DNA from: Xanthoparmelia taractica
Lineage: Eukaryota > Ascomycota > Lecanoromycetes > Lecanorales > Parmeliaceae
Length of the DNA stretch: 64,000 nucleotides
Direction of reading: 5' to 3'
Assembly (NCBI GenBank): GCA_033085395.1
Contig: JANQBS010000214.1
Span: forward strand, 1-64,000
In this document: positions 31,996 through 43,799 of the stretch, piece after piece
Layout: the number at the start of each line of letters is the position of its first letter
How positions within the stretch are numbered: position 1 is the first letter of the stretch
Made by a program: the position numbers and the translations under genes
Notes under the pieces: generated by a model
Database searches by the model: none
What the model was told of the DNA's origin: nothing
Seen by the model: only the letters and a program-made list of their open reading frames with translations

Positions 31996-33191
31996 TATTT
32001 TTATAGTCAATCCTGTGTACTCTATGATTGAAAGGAGTGCTCCTGGGTTTGTGAAGGGACATGTGGAGAAAGATGCACAAACTTAGGAAGACTCAAGCAT
32101 AGTAAAGAGGCGGCTCAAAGGACAGCGAGAAAGTAAACGACGTCCGAATTGTACCATCTGGCTTGAATGTTCTTTGATTCGTGCCGGCGAAGCAATTCAA
32201 CGCTCATCTAGGTGAAGCAGTGAGGGTGTGGAGGAATGGAAAGGGCAAAACACAGGAAGAATCAAAGTGAAAAGGAATCGAGCAAGTACGGAAAAAGAAA
32301 GAGTGTAATATAGGAGCGTTATGTGAGGACCCCATGGCTTAACACTTTACGATAACAGATGTATATTCCTACGCGCCACCTAGGTACTAACCTCTTTCTC
32401 ACAGGAAATTGGCCTAGGCAAGCCGGCTCAAGCATACCACATAATTGGCTGGACAGTTTGCAGCGGCACGCTCGTTGAGACGTACCATATGATTGGCCCA
32501 ACTTCGCCGACGTTTGAGTCATTGGACTCAGCGAGGCTTACCATACTATTGGACTTGACTTGGCTGGCTGAAGTGAGACCTGCAAGTCGTCGTGGGCCTT
32601 CCCTACTCTCGAAGCTGGGATCGTCTCTGCGCTCAAGATTAAGATCGTGACGCTGAGTTTGCTATAGTAAGATAGATTGGATTCAACCTGAGTCGCTGCT
32701 CAATGAGCATTTTGGTGGTAAGGTTAGGCATAGATCGAGATAATCCCTGGTGGCCGCCAGACTGACGGTTCAAGGGATAGAAATACCTTTCAATACCGCT
32801 AAGACTAGTGTAGCTGCCGAAGGTAAAATAGATTGTAAGATATAACCGTTTGCACTTTAGACTCGTTGCCCTGATTGATGTAGGTATGCATGGTATGGAA
32901 TCAGCTGCTAGAGCAGTATCAATTCTATGAAAGCCTTTGAAGGGCAATGAGATGTCCGGCAAGCCATGACTTGTTTTTCACTTTGTTCTCGTAGGGCCGT
33001 ATAATCATATGTCCAATATCCCAAACAGCCTTACACGCGAGTCTTTAGCTGTACACATCGCGGTTAGTACGATTAGCGCGCCAGTGTAAGCATGACAACG
33101 TAAGCCACAGTAGTCCAATTGATATTGCTTGCACAACCAAACCAGGCCTCACAGGCGCAGCCTGCATCCAGGCACTCCGCCGCCGCCTTCA
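31996..33191. other. Intergenic stretch with three ATTGG-containing repeats
   Basis: No supported gene; a 107-codon minus frame at 32639-32962 has no domain signal. Three similar 15-mers (taccacataattggc, taccatatgattggc, taccatactattgga) lie at 32435, 32483 and 32539. Each contains the reverse of a CCAAT box. The right part holds the promoter of the STE14 gene. Confidence 0.45.
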
Positions 33192-34169
33192 ATGGCCCAC
33201 CCTTCCTCCTCCCAGGCCTTTTCCACCCTCACACACCGCAATCCCTGGGAGCCCCAAACCGACTACTCAAACGGCCACCCCCGAGACGCCAACAGCACCC
33301 ACACACCCACCGACTCCTCCCCTTCTTCCCCCTCAACCCCCTCCTCCCTCAACAACCCCACCAACAACCCCCACCACCCCGACCCCGACGAATCCCCCGC
33401 CGCAATCTCCCTCCGCGCCTTCCTCCTCGGCGCCACCCTCTCCGCCTCCCTCCTAACAACAATCCGGCTCTCCCCCCGCAACCCCCTCTGGCGCCTCCCC
33501 CTCTTCCTCTCCCTCCTCTCCCTCTTCCACTACCTAGAATACCAAACCACCGCCCTCGCGAACCCCTCCTCCGCAACAATCTCCTCCTTCCTCCTCTCCT
33601 CCAACGGAAAAGCCTACAACATCGCGCACGGGCTAGCCTTCCTCGAGACCTTCCTCCACCACTACTGCTTCCCACACGGCTACTACCACTACTACTACCA
33701 CTACTACACAAACGCCGTATTCCTTCCGCCAGCCGTACACAGCGCATGGCTCGTCCTGGGCGCGTTGATGGTAGTTGTAGGGCAGGTGGTCCGGACGACG
33801 GCGATGTTATGTGCGGGCTCGAATTTCAATCATTTGGTGCAGAGTCGGAAGAAGGAAGGACACGTGCTTGTGACCGGGGGGGTTTACAGGTATCTGCGGC
33901 ATCCGAGCTACTTTGGTTTTTTCTGGTGGGGGTTGGGGACGCAGGTGGTGATGGGGAATGCGGTTTGTTTGGTCGGGTATGCGGTGGTGCTGTGGAGGTT
34001 CTTCAGAAGGAGAATCGAGAGTAGGTTCTTCTTTCCATTCTTTGCGCTCATGGAAGGACGTTGGCTGATTTTGTGTGTAGAAGAGGAAACTCTGCTCATC
34101 GGCTTCTTCGGCATGGATTACGTACGGTATAGGGACAGGACGAGGGTTGGGATACCTTTTATACCGTGA
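33192..34169 (+). CDS. STE14: Protein-S-isoprenylcysteine O-methyltransferase (STE14)
   Basis: Two exons, 33192-34020 and 34081-34169, give 305 aa. The 60-nt intron is in frame and removable; splicing gives FFRRRIEKEEETLLIGFFG, which matches the family. After a Pro/Ser/Asn-rich N-terminus, membrane helices begin near AISLRAFLLGATLSASLL. The Ste14 core has FNHLVQ, GGVYRYLRHPSYFGFFWWGL and the end FFGMDYVRYRDRTRVGIPFI. The enzyme methylates the C-terminal prenylcysteine of Ras-type and pheromone proteins in the ER. A Tyr/His run (HGYYHYYYHYYTN) coded by a TAC/CAC repeat interrupts a loop. The N-terminal half is codon-biased to C, giving very C-rich DNA. Confidence 0.92.
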   Translation: MAHPSSSQAFSTLTHRNPWEPQTDYSNGHPRDANSTHTPTDSSPSSPSTPSSLNNPTNNPHHPDPDESPAAISLRAFLLGATLSASLLTTIRLSPRNPLWRLPLFLSLLSLFHYLEYQTTALANPSSATISSFLLSSNGKAYNIAHGLAFLETFLHHYCFPHGYYHYYYHYYTNAVFLPPAVHSAWLVLGALMVVVGQVVRTTAMLCAGSNFNHLVQSRKKEGHVLVTGGVYRYLRHPSYFGFFWWGLGTQVVMGNAVCLVGYAVVLWRFFRRRIESRFFFPFFALMEGRWLILCVEEETLLIGFFGMDYVRYRDRTRVGIPFIP

Positions 34170-34573
34170 ACAGCGGTAGACCACGATATTCCAATACGCA
34201 GCTCCGCGGCAACAGCAGGCAGGGTACGTGGCAGTCATGTTTCCAGCACTGCAGCAGGAACATTCAACGCATCTGGGACACAGCATCAGGTTGGTTTACA
34301 GCGAGAGCATTTACAGCATAGCGGTCATTGCATATATCGGAATGGATCTTCGAGCATTGAGGCGCTATCCCTGGAATGGGAGAGCATAGATGATAGATAC
34401 CCCTGTATTGATAATAATCGAAACCTAATTCGAACAAATACTATCACAAGAAAACTACCCTTGCATCAACAGCAAGGCAACCACCAATGCAGAACCCATC
34501 GCGCATCACTCATCCTTTTCCCAACACTGAAGACAAAACAAAGCACGTACAATAAGCCCCCCTGGAAACCCTT
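34170..34573. other. 3' region of convergent genes
   Basis: About 400 bp between the STE14 stop (plus) and the stop of the disordered repeat protein (minus). Contains presumed 3' UTRs only. Confidence 0.45.
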
Positions 34574-36622
34574 TCACAAAAAACAACACTTGGACAGAAA
34601 CTTATGTCCATTCCCATCCGAGCTCTCACCATCACTATCCCTGGATCGAGGAGCCGCGACAAAAACAGGCTCGCCATTACCATTCGTCGTCGCACCAACA
34701 GGACCCGCATCCGTATTGAGCACGATCCTAGGAATCGGAACCCCACCCTGGGTTTCACGGACGGGACCACCGGCGGCGTGTGTAGCCCTGCTGTTACCTT
34801 CGCCACCCTTGAGCTTCGCAAGCGTCTCTTGAAAGAGTTTGACACCTCCACTATGGTCTGTGATTTCCGACCCGTAGTCCGTGCTGAATTGCCCCGACGG
34901 CGCATCGTCCCCCTCAGCCGGTGTCGCTTCTGCTGTGGTTCCAACGGGCTTCTTGAGGATGGATTTCGGCGCAATGTCCTTCCTATGAGCGGGACTGCAC
35001 ACGGCAGCTACAGGCTCCCTGCGCGCTCTACCGGTGAATATCTGGTGGTGTTCATCGTCAAGCGGGCTTCCTTCATCGTCCGCATCCTCTTTACTCTCAC
35101 CGTGCCGCGGTTCAGTCGTAGCTTCCTCGTCCTGCTCTGCTTTAGCTTGCACCAGGCTCGAGGAGGTGGGAATGCTCACTGTACGCTGCTCATCCTCGGA
35201 TGCACTTGATTCCGTCTCGTGGCCCTCCATTGAGTCAGACTTCTGCGGCTGTTTTGCCTGGGGTCCGCTGGCGTCTTCATGAACTTGTGGAGGATTCGGT
35301 GTATTTTCAGCAGTCACTGGATCCGGTGCCTTCGGACCTGATGCCTTCGGAATGGATACCTTTGGATTTGACACCCGGCCAGCAGACTTCTTTTTAAGCG
35401 GGACGTCTTTCTGAGTTGGAATAGTTGTTAATGTGTTTGGTGGTCCGGTTGGCTCTATTGCCCGCTCGGAATTTAATGAATCTAGAAATGTGGGACCGTT
35501 CTCGGTTCCTTGGACGAAATGTCTGCCTTTGGTTGATATTACCACTGGCGGTTGGCGGGGTGGCGATTCTTCGTTGCGGCGTGCCTGCGGTGTATGCACC
35601 AACAGATCTCGTGTACATCCCTGCAAGTTCGTGGACTCACTCAGTGGTTTCTTTGGCGGTAGTGGGAGTATCGATTTATTCGGATTGAATCTATGGTGGT
35701 CACAGGCCTGTTGTCGCTTTTTGCCAGTGTCATCATAGATATCCGTGCAGCCGCAGTCATGCCTTACAAAGCAATTTTTTGTTGGCGTATCATCCTGAGT
35801 TGCGTTGGGTCCTGAGCCGGTCTGAGCTGTGTGGTGTGGTGATTCATCCTGGGCTGCGGTGGCTGCTGAGTCGCTTTGGCCACTCGCAGGTGCTGAATCA
35901 TCTTGAGTTGCCATGGCTGTTGAATGGTCTTGACCAGTAATGGGTCCCGAGACGTCATGAATTGGAGTGGCTGCTGATTCACCTTGACCAGCAAGGGGTT
36001 CCGAGTCACCTTGAGCTGTAATGGCCGCTGAGCCACCCTTCCCCTTTTGGACAGATGCGGTGCCGCCAGCCAGACTGGACTCTGGGTCAGCTTGGACTTG
36101 GCTGCTTGGTCTGGTGGTCGGAGCCGTGCTGGGTGCTGAGTCGTCTTGAACTTGGCTCGCCGGCCTGGTGCTCGGAGCTGTGCTGGGTGCTGAGTCGGCT
36201 TGAGCTTGGCTGGTTGACCTAGCCTTTGGAGCTGTGCTGGATACTGATTGGCCTGGAGCTGGGAGGTGAGAGAAACTCTCAGCTGTGCATGACTGTCAGC
36301 ATGTCGAGTAAAAGATATTGCAGTGTGTCAATATACTTCTGCCTTTGCCTTTGCCTTCGTACTTGACCTCGCCGTCACTGATGACTGGTTCTAGGTAATC
36401 GTTGCCAGGTTCGTAACTCAAGACTAGGGATATATCATCTATCTCTTGGCCATTATCGACTATGGGAGGTGTGACAGCTTTGTCTTCGCCTTCAATCACC
36501 AGGGGGGGAACAGCAACCCCAGCTTTATCTTCGTTGACCGTGGGAGACACGGCAACTCCGCCTTCGCCTTCACCTCCGTTGACCGTAGCAGCTGTGTTAC
36601 TGCTGCTTTTGCCTTGGCTCAT
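34574..36622 (-). CDS. Intrinsically disordered repeat-rich protein, unknown
   Basis: Two exons, 36622-36337 and 36282-34574, give 664 aa. Exon 1 is MSQGKSSSNTAATVNGGEGE and an acidic segment. Exon 2 opens with three degenerate units of about 18-20 residues around SQxQxDSAPSTAPxTRP, then a row of 10-14 residue units carrying QxDSxxxxxQ (for example MATQDDSAPASGQSDSAAT). Short more ordered patches follow: CFVRHDCGCTDIYDDTGKKR (three closely spaced Cys) and HRKDIAPKSILKKP. The C-terminal end, GHKFLSKCCFL, looks like a prenylation-type or palmitoylation Cys cluster but is not a clear CaaX box. No known domain. The intron keeps the frame and uses gtatat and cag. Confidence 0.65.
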
Positions 36623-37036
36623 GGTTGCAATTGGATAGTGTTGTGGTATTGGACTTCAAGTGACTGTATCTTAAGAATTTGATGTGAACTGTGTATTATA
36701 CCTAATAGATAGATGGCAGGTGATGTGTTTGTGAAGAGTTTAGAACGGCGTTTGATGCATTTTGTAGGCCAGTGAAATGGCGCCTCGCTCCTGCTTTCTG
36801 AAGGGTTCAGAAAAATCTGTGGCCAGGCATCCTTAACCCAGAGCCCGGCTAAGGCAGTAACGTCCCTCACTCGAAGTAGGAACTGCGCTTGGTCTTTCTC
36901 GACCTAGAGCATGGCCGCTGTACAGTTTTGTAAGAATATGACGCTATTACCAGTCTTCTGGCAGTGATCCAAGGCTCCTTCGATTTCTTGGGAGAAGTAT
37001 GACTCCATAAAGACTAGTTTGTCTTGCTTTGGCTCT
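36623..37036. other. Promoter region of the disordered-protein gene
   Basis: 414 bp between the start of the disordered-protein gene and the stop of PEX8, both on the minus strand. No element recognised. Confidence 0.4.
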
Positions 37037-39205
37037 TCAAAGTTTACTAGCTTCCCCAAGTGCACCGCTCATGAACGGTCCTTCAGCTTGATGATCTCTA
37101 CCAAAAAAGACCATGTCCCTACCTCCTCTTGTACCCCACCATGCAACACACAATGCAGCACGGTTCACATCCATCTCTCCGTTGCTGAGGATATCCCAGA
37201 ATCTCTGTCGGCACATGTGTGACTGATTTGCATCTTTGATTATGCTTAGAGAATCCGCAACGACTGGTAGCCAGTCCTCGAGCTGATCGATGGGCAAAAA
37301 AGGCAAAGCATCAATGAGAGTGAATACAAGTACTGTATTCTCTGAAAGTGGAGGCTGCCCGAAAACTGTGGGCGTCGGCTTTGCCTCCGAGGGGTTAGGA
37401 GCAGGGTCTACACTTTGCTGCACCAGAACCGGCGAACCTGTCTCTAACCGGAAGCGAACAAGCTCAAGAATCGTGGATGGCAGGAGAGGTTGCCTTTCGG
37501 ACAATGGTGATGGTGCCGAGGAAATTCGTATCAAGGTTTTGACTGCCATGCGAAATTGTCGTGCGGACAGATTCTGTGAAAACACCCTAAAGAGGACATC
37601 AAGGTATGGATGTATGTGCTTAGCAAGAAGATCTGAGTTCTTGGGAGCCGAAAGAACGGCAAGCATGACGCTGTGGGCAGATTCAAATATTTCGAGTAGC
37701 CGGTGGTCACTACCTACACCTAAGTAGGGAGTAGCTGCACTGACGAGAAGCTCTTCGTTGAATTCAGGACTAAGCACTGTAGCAAAGTGTTCAGTCGTAT
37801 TAAGGAAATAGAGATCCAGACAGCGATCCAGAGGGTGCTGTGGTATCCTGCCTGCTGATGATGGTCGAATTTCCTGAAGAAAGGCCTCGGCTTGCAGTGG
37901 GAATTGAGACAGGATATCGATAGCAGTAAGAAACACGAATGTATATTGTGAAAAGGCGTTAGCTCCAAGTCGCGAGGAGATGAAATATAGATGCCGTAGG
38001 ATCTGGAGCGTCTGAATCGCCATGAGCGGAGCTGTATCTCGTCAATAAGAGGTAACAGTCTCCTGAACGCTAGGGACTTACCAGCATCAGCGGAAATAAG
38101 ATTATCTCTAAGCACACGACCTAGAAGAGACCTCAAGACAATGACAACAGCAAACATGGTCGACTTTAAGACGCGCCATAGCAAAGGTATAGTGGTCTTG
38201 AGTGACTCCTCGCTTAGATACATCGGCTCCTCCGTGACATCTATCTCTGAGAGCTTATTCTGCCGCCATTGAACACACAATGAACGTGTGAAGGCAGACA
38301 GGTCGATAATCATATTTGAAAGCAGGTCGGTATTCCGGACATTCTCTACACTGAATGCGGTAAGACGTGATAGAGATGCTAGCGAAGCAATCAACGGACC
38401 AGTAGCCATGCGTTGACATGACACATATGTAGTAGACTTTGGCGACCAGTCAAACTTTATACCTTCTCTCTGTACTACATCCGAATCGATTGTGCTGAGA
38501 AAGTAGCCGTACTGAAGCCCCTCCTTAGAGAAGAAGGGTGCGTGGGTTAAGATCGGGAGCAGCAGGTTATTGTTAAGATTCGACTTCTCGCTGTCGCTGA
38601 GCACATCGAAGGCATGACTGAGCATCATGCAGATGCTGTTCCCTGCCAGCTCATCGCTCGCTTCCCCTGCTTGTAGAGCCAGATTTCCCGCTGTAACCGT
38701 AGCATTTTCCAATTTCCTCCGTAGTGATTTTGATATGCTCTGTTTTCCACGCCTTTCAAAGCCAGTTAGCAGTCCAGCCAGGGCACACAGATGTCTCCAT
38801 CGCGGCGACCTATCATCAGCCCCCTTCACGACCGCGATCGCCCACTCCTCGCGACCCAATCCTCGTTCTCTAGGGAATGGGCGATTGACTTCTGGCGAAT
38901 CTTCCGACTGAATGAGATGAATCGCAGCAGAGTTGAAGATGCTGAGGATGCGTATTGTGGTTCGGAGACCATCTGGACGCTGCCAGATTGAAGGCGCGGA
39001 GAGTAATTGAGAGGTAAGGAGGGTGACATTTAGTGGGTTGGATAGGAGAGTGAGTAAGGTTGTGGCAGAGCTGAGAAGTCTGTGAATAGTCAGATATGGC
39101 GGATCGGGGAAGGTACCAATGGGTATGCTACCTAGAGATATCCTGCTCATCAGATTCGCTTTGGAGGGCACGTAGTAGTGTCGCCAAAGATCTGTCGGTA
39201 TACAT
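37037..39205 (-). CDS. PEX8: Peroxisome biogenesis factor PEX8
   Basis: Three exons, 39205-39132, 39079-38082 and 38031-37037, total 2067 nt, 688 aa. It starts MYTDRSLATLLRALQSESDE, and splicing gives DISRLLSSATTLLTLLSNPL, which matches fungal Pex8. The body is all-helical. The C-terminus ends GALGEASKL, a type-1 peroxisomal targeting signal, expected for this intraperoxisomal protein, which bridges the docking and RING complexes during import of matrix proteins. Introns are 52 and 50 nt. The combination of family length, helical repeat nature and SKL end supports the name. A loosely related peroxin such as Pex17 is unlikely, because that is shorter and lacks SKL. Confidence 0.82.
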
Positions 39206-39426
39206 GGCTGAATCTACCCCACGCTCAAGGTTGCTACTTCCCCTTGCCTCCACCCAGGACAAATAGCGCGATGTTTTGGAATTGGTTCGTACAATTGTAG
39301 CTCTCGTGCCCTCTATTGCCGAGAGCTAATTTTTGGTTTTACGTTCACATCTGCTACCCGGCGGTCACCATACAGTAACGAGCCCCGCATATGCTCCGCC
39401 TCTCGCAGTCAGCGAATAACAACCGC

Positions 39427-39942
39427 TCAAAGACCCTCCATAACCCTCGGTGCAATCCTAAGGTCCTCTCTCTCTGAATCCCCAGTGTTAACGACCCCTT
39501 TTGGTTCTAGCAACATAACTCCAACCTCCTCGCCCGCTTTCGGACACTGCAAGTCCTGTAGTCAGTCTTTCTCTTCTCAAAATCAAGTGAAAAGAATCAT
39601 GAGATAGTTTACGAATCTTTTTCCATCAGTTGTCCCCTGACTCGCATCAAACTACGTAGTACGAAAGCTGCAAAGCCGGAAGAAGTAACTCACGTGCTCC
39701 ACACCTCTGGGAACCACAAATACCTCCCCGGGCTTCAGGATGACATCTCGGTCTCGCAGCTGGATATTGAGCGTGCCGTATATGATGAGGAATAGCTCGT
39801 CGGTGTCCGGATGTGAGTGCCACACGAATTCGCCCAGCAGCTTGGCGAGCTTGATCTCGTAGTCATTGAGGGTCCCGATCGTGCGTTGGGACCAATGGTC
39901 TGAGAAGCGGGTGAGGAGATGCTGGAGATTGAGAGGTTCCAT
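39427..39942 (-). CDS. Small single-domain cupin protein
   Basis: Two exons, 39942-39694 and 39546-39427, give 122 aa. The cupin motif 1 reads GEFVWHSHPDTDELFLIIYG, with two His and the Glu that bind metal. Motif 2 reads KPGEVFVVPRGVEHCPKA, with the second-motif His. The continuation after the 147-nt intron, CPKAGEEVGVMLLEPKGVVN, matches this subfamily of small fungal and bacterial cupins exactly where expected. It probably binds a metal ion in a single beta-barrel; no substrate is known. Without the splice the frame would end in a nonsense tail after GVEHV. Confidence 0.85.
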
Positions 39943-40351
39943 GATCGTGTGGGCTGCGGAGAAAGCTGGCAGAAGGGGAGTCCGGTGGATCAGCTATTGT
40001 GGAGCTATGAAAAGTACCTTACCTTAGGAGAGGGCTAGTTTTCTTTTCGTATATTGAGCCATGTAAGCGGTAAAGTATCAGCCAGCCCTCGGTTACCATT
40101 CGTATTGCTTACAGCGGCATTGCACTATTTGCTAGAACGGGCGTAGGCCGCAATGTAGGCACGATCTAGCAATTCGTCTGTACCGCTTTAAACGCTTAAA
40201 ATAACTAAGAACAATTAAGTGGGTTATATCTATCAACATAGCGGTCTATGTTTACAATAGCCATAGACTATGCCCTCACATGAGAACCCTTCTCAGCATC
40301 AAAAACGCCAATGCCTTGATGCACCGTGATCATGCCTGGGGTATATTTTAT
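39943..40351. other. Intergenic stretch, no supported gene
   Basis: 409 bp holding the promoter of the cupin gene and the 3' flank of the MSP1 gene. No element recognised. Confidence 0.4.
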
Positions 40352-41654
40352 CTAGTCTGTCTCTTCATCAGTGTTCGCCTCGGATGTTTCCGAGTCAGTC
40401 AAGACTGTCTGTTTTGACGGCCTCTGTGAGACCTGGACGCCACCTGCGGAACCAAAGAAATCTGCCGTTCTCAGACCTCGGACTTCGCGAGGATCGACTG
40501 CATTCATTGGCGCTCCCGATGCTCGTTTTTTTCTGATGAATTCTTTCACAGGAACCATGGCAGCATCGCGACAAGCTTCCTTAATGTCACTTCCTGACAT
40601 TCCGGCCATTACTTGTACCAAGTACTCAAGGTCAAAATGGTCTTTGTCGATTCTTGTATCCTTCAGTATTAACCCTAGTATTCGAAGTCGTTGTGAGGCC
40701 GAAGGTAGCGAGACCGCGAACTTTTTAGGTAGTCGCCTCAGAATAGCGTCGTCAATGTCTTGCATGCGGTTGGTAGCACCGAGGATAAGTATCCTTTGAG
40801 GCTCTCCAGAGGTATTCGCGGATGTCAAGCCATCCCAATGGGTCATAAATTCTGCCTTCACCATACCGCTTGCCTCATGTTCTCCAGATCTCCTACTGCC
40901 AAGCACTGCATCTATCTCGTCAATGAAGACTATGCTAGGCTCTAATTTCCGCGCCAGGGAGAAAACGGCGCTGACCAGTTTATTGGAGTCGCCATACCAT
41001 TTTTCGGTCAAAGTTGATATGTGTAAATTGATAAAGGTTGCACCGCTCTCGTGAGCCAACGCTTTCGCCATCATGGTCTTGCCGCAACCTGGAGGTCCGT
41101 AGAGAAGCACCCCAGAAGGTGCGGATAGTAATGATGACGTATGTGCGTAAAGCTGGGGCATGGTCAGAGGATAGATGACAGACTCTTTAAGCTCTTCGAT
41201 AATATCACTCAGTCCACCAATGTCTGCCAAAATCATTAGTCTAGCCCTTTGATCTACAACGAAGACTACCTTCAAAAGACACCGGTATATCTTCTGGCGC
41301 AACGACATCCATGGCAATCATCTGTTCGTATTGGGTGAGTACCAGATCTTCCTTCCTTGGCCTTCTGCCCTTCTCGTTGCTTTCTCCATCTCTCTCTTGG
41401 GGGTCGAGTCGACGCAAGATGGCCGCGGCTGCTAATTTCCGGTTTGTTTGCTCCTTTCCTTCGGTGTCAAGCCGCGAAAGAAAGTTATTCACAAGGTAGT
41501 ATATCGAGAAGCTCTACGGAACCCTCTTATGCATCAGCATTGATTCTCTGATCTTCCATCGAATTGCATCTTCTGGGGGCCGGCGCACTTAGAGACGTAC
41601 AGCGGCTGATATGAGAAGTAAGTCTTGTACAACGCCCATACTCTGCTTGGGCAT
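40352..41654 (-). CDS. MSP1: Mitochondrial outer-membrane AAA ATPase MSP1 (ATAD1)
   Basis: Three exons, 41654-41601, 41513-41270 and 41223-40352, give 389 aa. Splicing exon 1 (MPKQSMGVVQDLLLISAA) to exon 2 forms one N-terminal membrane helix through SFSIYYLVNN. Then come the linker QYEQMIAMDVVAPEDIPVSF, Walker A GPPGCGKTMMAK, pore-loop region LTEKWYGDSNKLV, Walker B SIVFIDEIDAVL, and the arginine-finger region GATNRMQDIDDAILRRLPKK. The SGSDIKEACRDAAM block belongs to the small AAA helix bundle. MSP1 extracts mislocalised tail-anchored proteins from mitochondria and peroxisomes. The C-terminus has a disordered acidic tail ending NTDEETD. Frame and lengths agree with relatives. Confidence 0.93.
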
Positions 41655-41903
41655 AGCGTCGATGGCAGTATGGGTCACAGGAAGCAAGGCTTTCACTAGA
41701 AACAGGATGTAAAACATAGATTCCGAAGCTCAGGCAATGACGAGGCTTGGCATTACTGCGCGCTAAGATTATCGCGAACCTTATTTGTTATCTAGCGCGC
41801 CTTGCTCCAAATTTCAATGTTTACATTACGGCTTCACGGCAAGCGCTCACTTCTCAACATTTCCGAAAGCAAGCGCTAAGGACTACATAACTAGCACTTC
41901 ATC

Positions 41904-43645
41904 ATGCCAAAAGCAAAGGCAGTTGCTTCGCTCTCCGGGCTAGTAGATACGGAGATGGAGGAAGACACATTGAACATGGACGCGTTCCCCACACCTGATT
42001 CGAATCAGGAAAACGTGGGCTCAGGGAGGAAAAAGGGCCGGCCAGCCAAGGCGACAGCGAAAAAGGTCACAAAGTCTAAGACAGTTGGAAGGCGTGCTAG
42101 TGGCGATTCAATTCCTCCCAAAAAAGCTGCATCTAAAAAGAAGACAGTGGCTAAGAGAGCACCTCTGAAAGAGAAGACCAGTGCTCAACACGCAGAAGAC
42201 ACAGAGGAGGTGGACGAGTTTGCGGGCGAAGGAAACCAAGATTCGGCCATGGATGAATTGGTCACAACCAAGCAACCGGCAAAGCGAAAGGCGCCGGCGA
42301 CGAAGGCAGGAAAGAAGCCAGGAAAACAGTCAAAGAAAACCCCCGTGGAACAAATAAAGGTGGTGGAGGAAGAGTCTGCTCAGCAACCGAAAGCGGTGGA
42401 AAAGGACGGAGAGTTTGAGTATACGCCAACTGCCACCCGACAAAAGAAACGCCCTGGAAGGCCAGCTGCACAAAAGTCGAAAGCCAACATGGGTCAAACG
42501 GCCGAAGAGCCTCGCCAACAAGAGAAGATCATTCCCGAGACACAAGTCGCAATGGATGTAGACCAATCAGAGTCTCCAGAAGAAGATGAAGAGGACGAGG
42601 AGGCACTGCCACAGTCAGTCTTCCGACGAACCAACAACGCCCGGGAAAAAACCCACCAGCGTCAGCCTTTGGTGTCAAGAAAACGTGCTAGCAGTGCGTC
42701 GGACAATGAACGAGGAGGCAGCGATCCAGCAACGAGGCGAAAGCTAGGAGAGATGACCACTAAATTCGAAAAGCTTGATATGAAGTACAGAACTCTTAAA
42801 GAAGAAGGCATTAAAGAAGCAAATGCCAACTTTGAGAAGTACAAGACGCTATCTCAAGCCAACGCAAAAGGTAACGTCTCACTCTTGGCTATCACCGCCA
42901 TACTGACCCTCCTCAGCTGCGAACGACCTCATCGTCTCCCTAAAGAAAGAACTCGCTACGCAAAAAGCGCTTACAAAAGACTCGGCGTCTCTCGAGAACG
43001 AAATCATCACCCGAGATGCAGACCTAGCCAAAACCCAAGCTCTTGCTGACCAGCTGTCAACCTCTCTTTCGGAAGCACAAAATGAGAACAAGGCTCTGCA
43101 AGCCAAGTTGGCCAATTCGCGCAGTGCGTCCACAGCTGTTGAGAGTCTTGGTGCCAAAACTCCCGGTAGTGCAATGAGAGGCAAGACTCCTGCCCAGAGG
43201 ACGATCATGGTCGGCAGCGCCGAGGCGGCTCATGCTGCGCAAGTGGCTCAGTTGAAGGAAGATCTCTATAGCGATCTGACAGGCTTGATACTGCGGGGTG
43301 TGGAGAGGAAGGATGAGTCTGACATCTACGACTGCATCCAGACAGGCCGAAATGGCAGTAAGTGTTCGCTCCACGTGCGAGCCAAAATAGACACCCCAAT
43401 ATTAACATGTACCTGTAGCACTCCACTTCAAACTCGCGATAGCCAAAGAAACCGATGGCGGCTACGAAGACACAGAGTTCCAGTACACACCACGCCTGGA
43501 CAGCAACCGAGACCGCGATATGATTGCGTTACTACCGGAATACCTGACCGATGAAATCACGTTCTCGAGGACGAATGCTGCGATGTTCTATGGTCGAGTC
43601 GTCGAGACGCTGACGAAGAAGAGGCAGGTGGAGGTACAGGAGTAG
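41904..43645 (+). CDS. Monopolin complex subunit CSM1/PCS1
   Basis: Three exons, 41904-42870, 42917-43357 and 43419-43645, total 1635 nt, 544 aa. The N-terminal 250 residues are disordered, with Lys-rich patches and AT-hook-like RKKGRPAKA and KKRPGRPAA segments. A coiled coil follows (KKELATQKALTKDSASLENE and on), then the globular RWD-like domain: LYSDLTGLILRGVERKDESD, FKLAIAKETDG, and a C-terminal FYGRVVETLTKKRQ. Csm1/Pcs1 proteins crosslink or clamp kinetochore microtubule sites and anchor rDNA. The long N-terminal extension with AT hooks is typical of filamentous fungi. Introns of 46 and 61 nt are both clear. Confidence 0.88.
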
Positions 43646-43799
43646 TAGTTGGACAATCTATCAAGGCGTTCCGGTAACAGGATTATCAAGGCGTCAGAAG
43701 AAAGTCATGAGGTTTGAAAGTGTAATTCTATAGTACAGCTTATTACAGGAGATTGCCAAGAAGTGAGTTAGTGATCAGCAGCATACCTTCCTTGCCTTG

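Noticed and set aside
32639..32962. 107-codon minus-strand frame
   Set aside because: No domain, no promoter-like context and no homologous features recognised.
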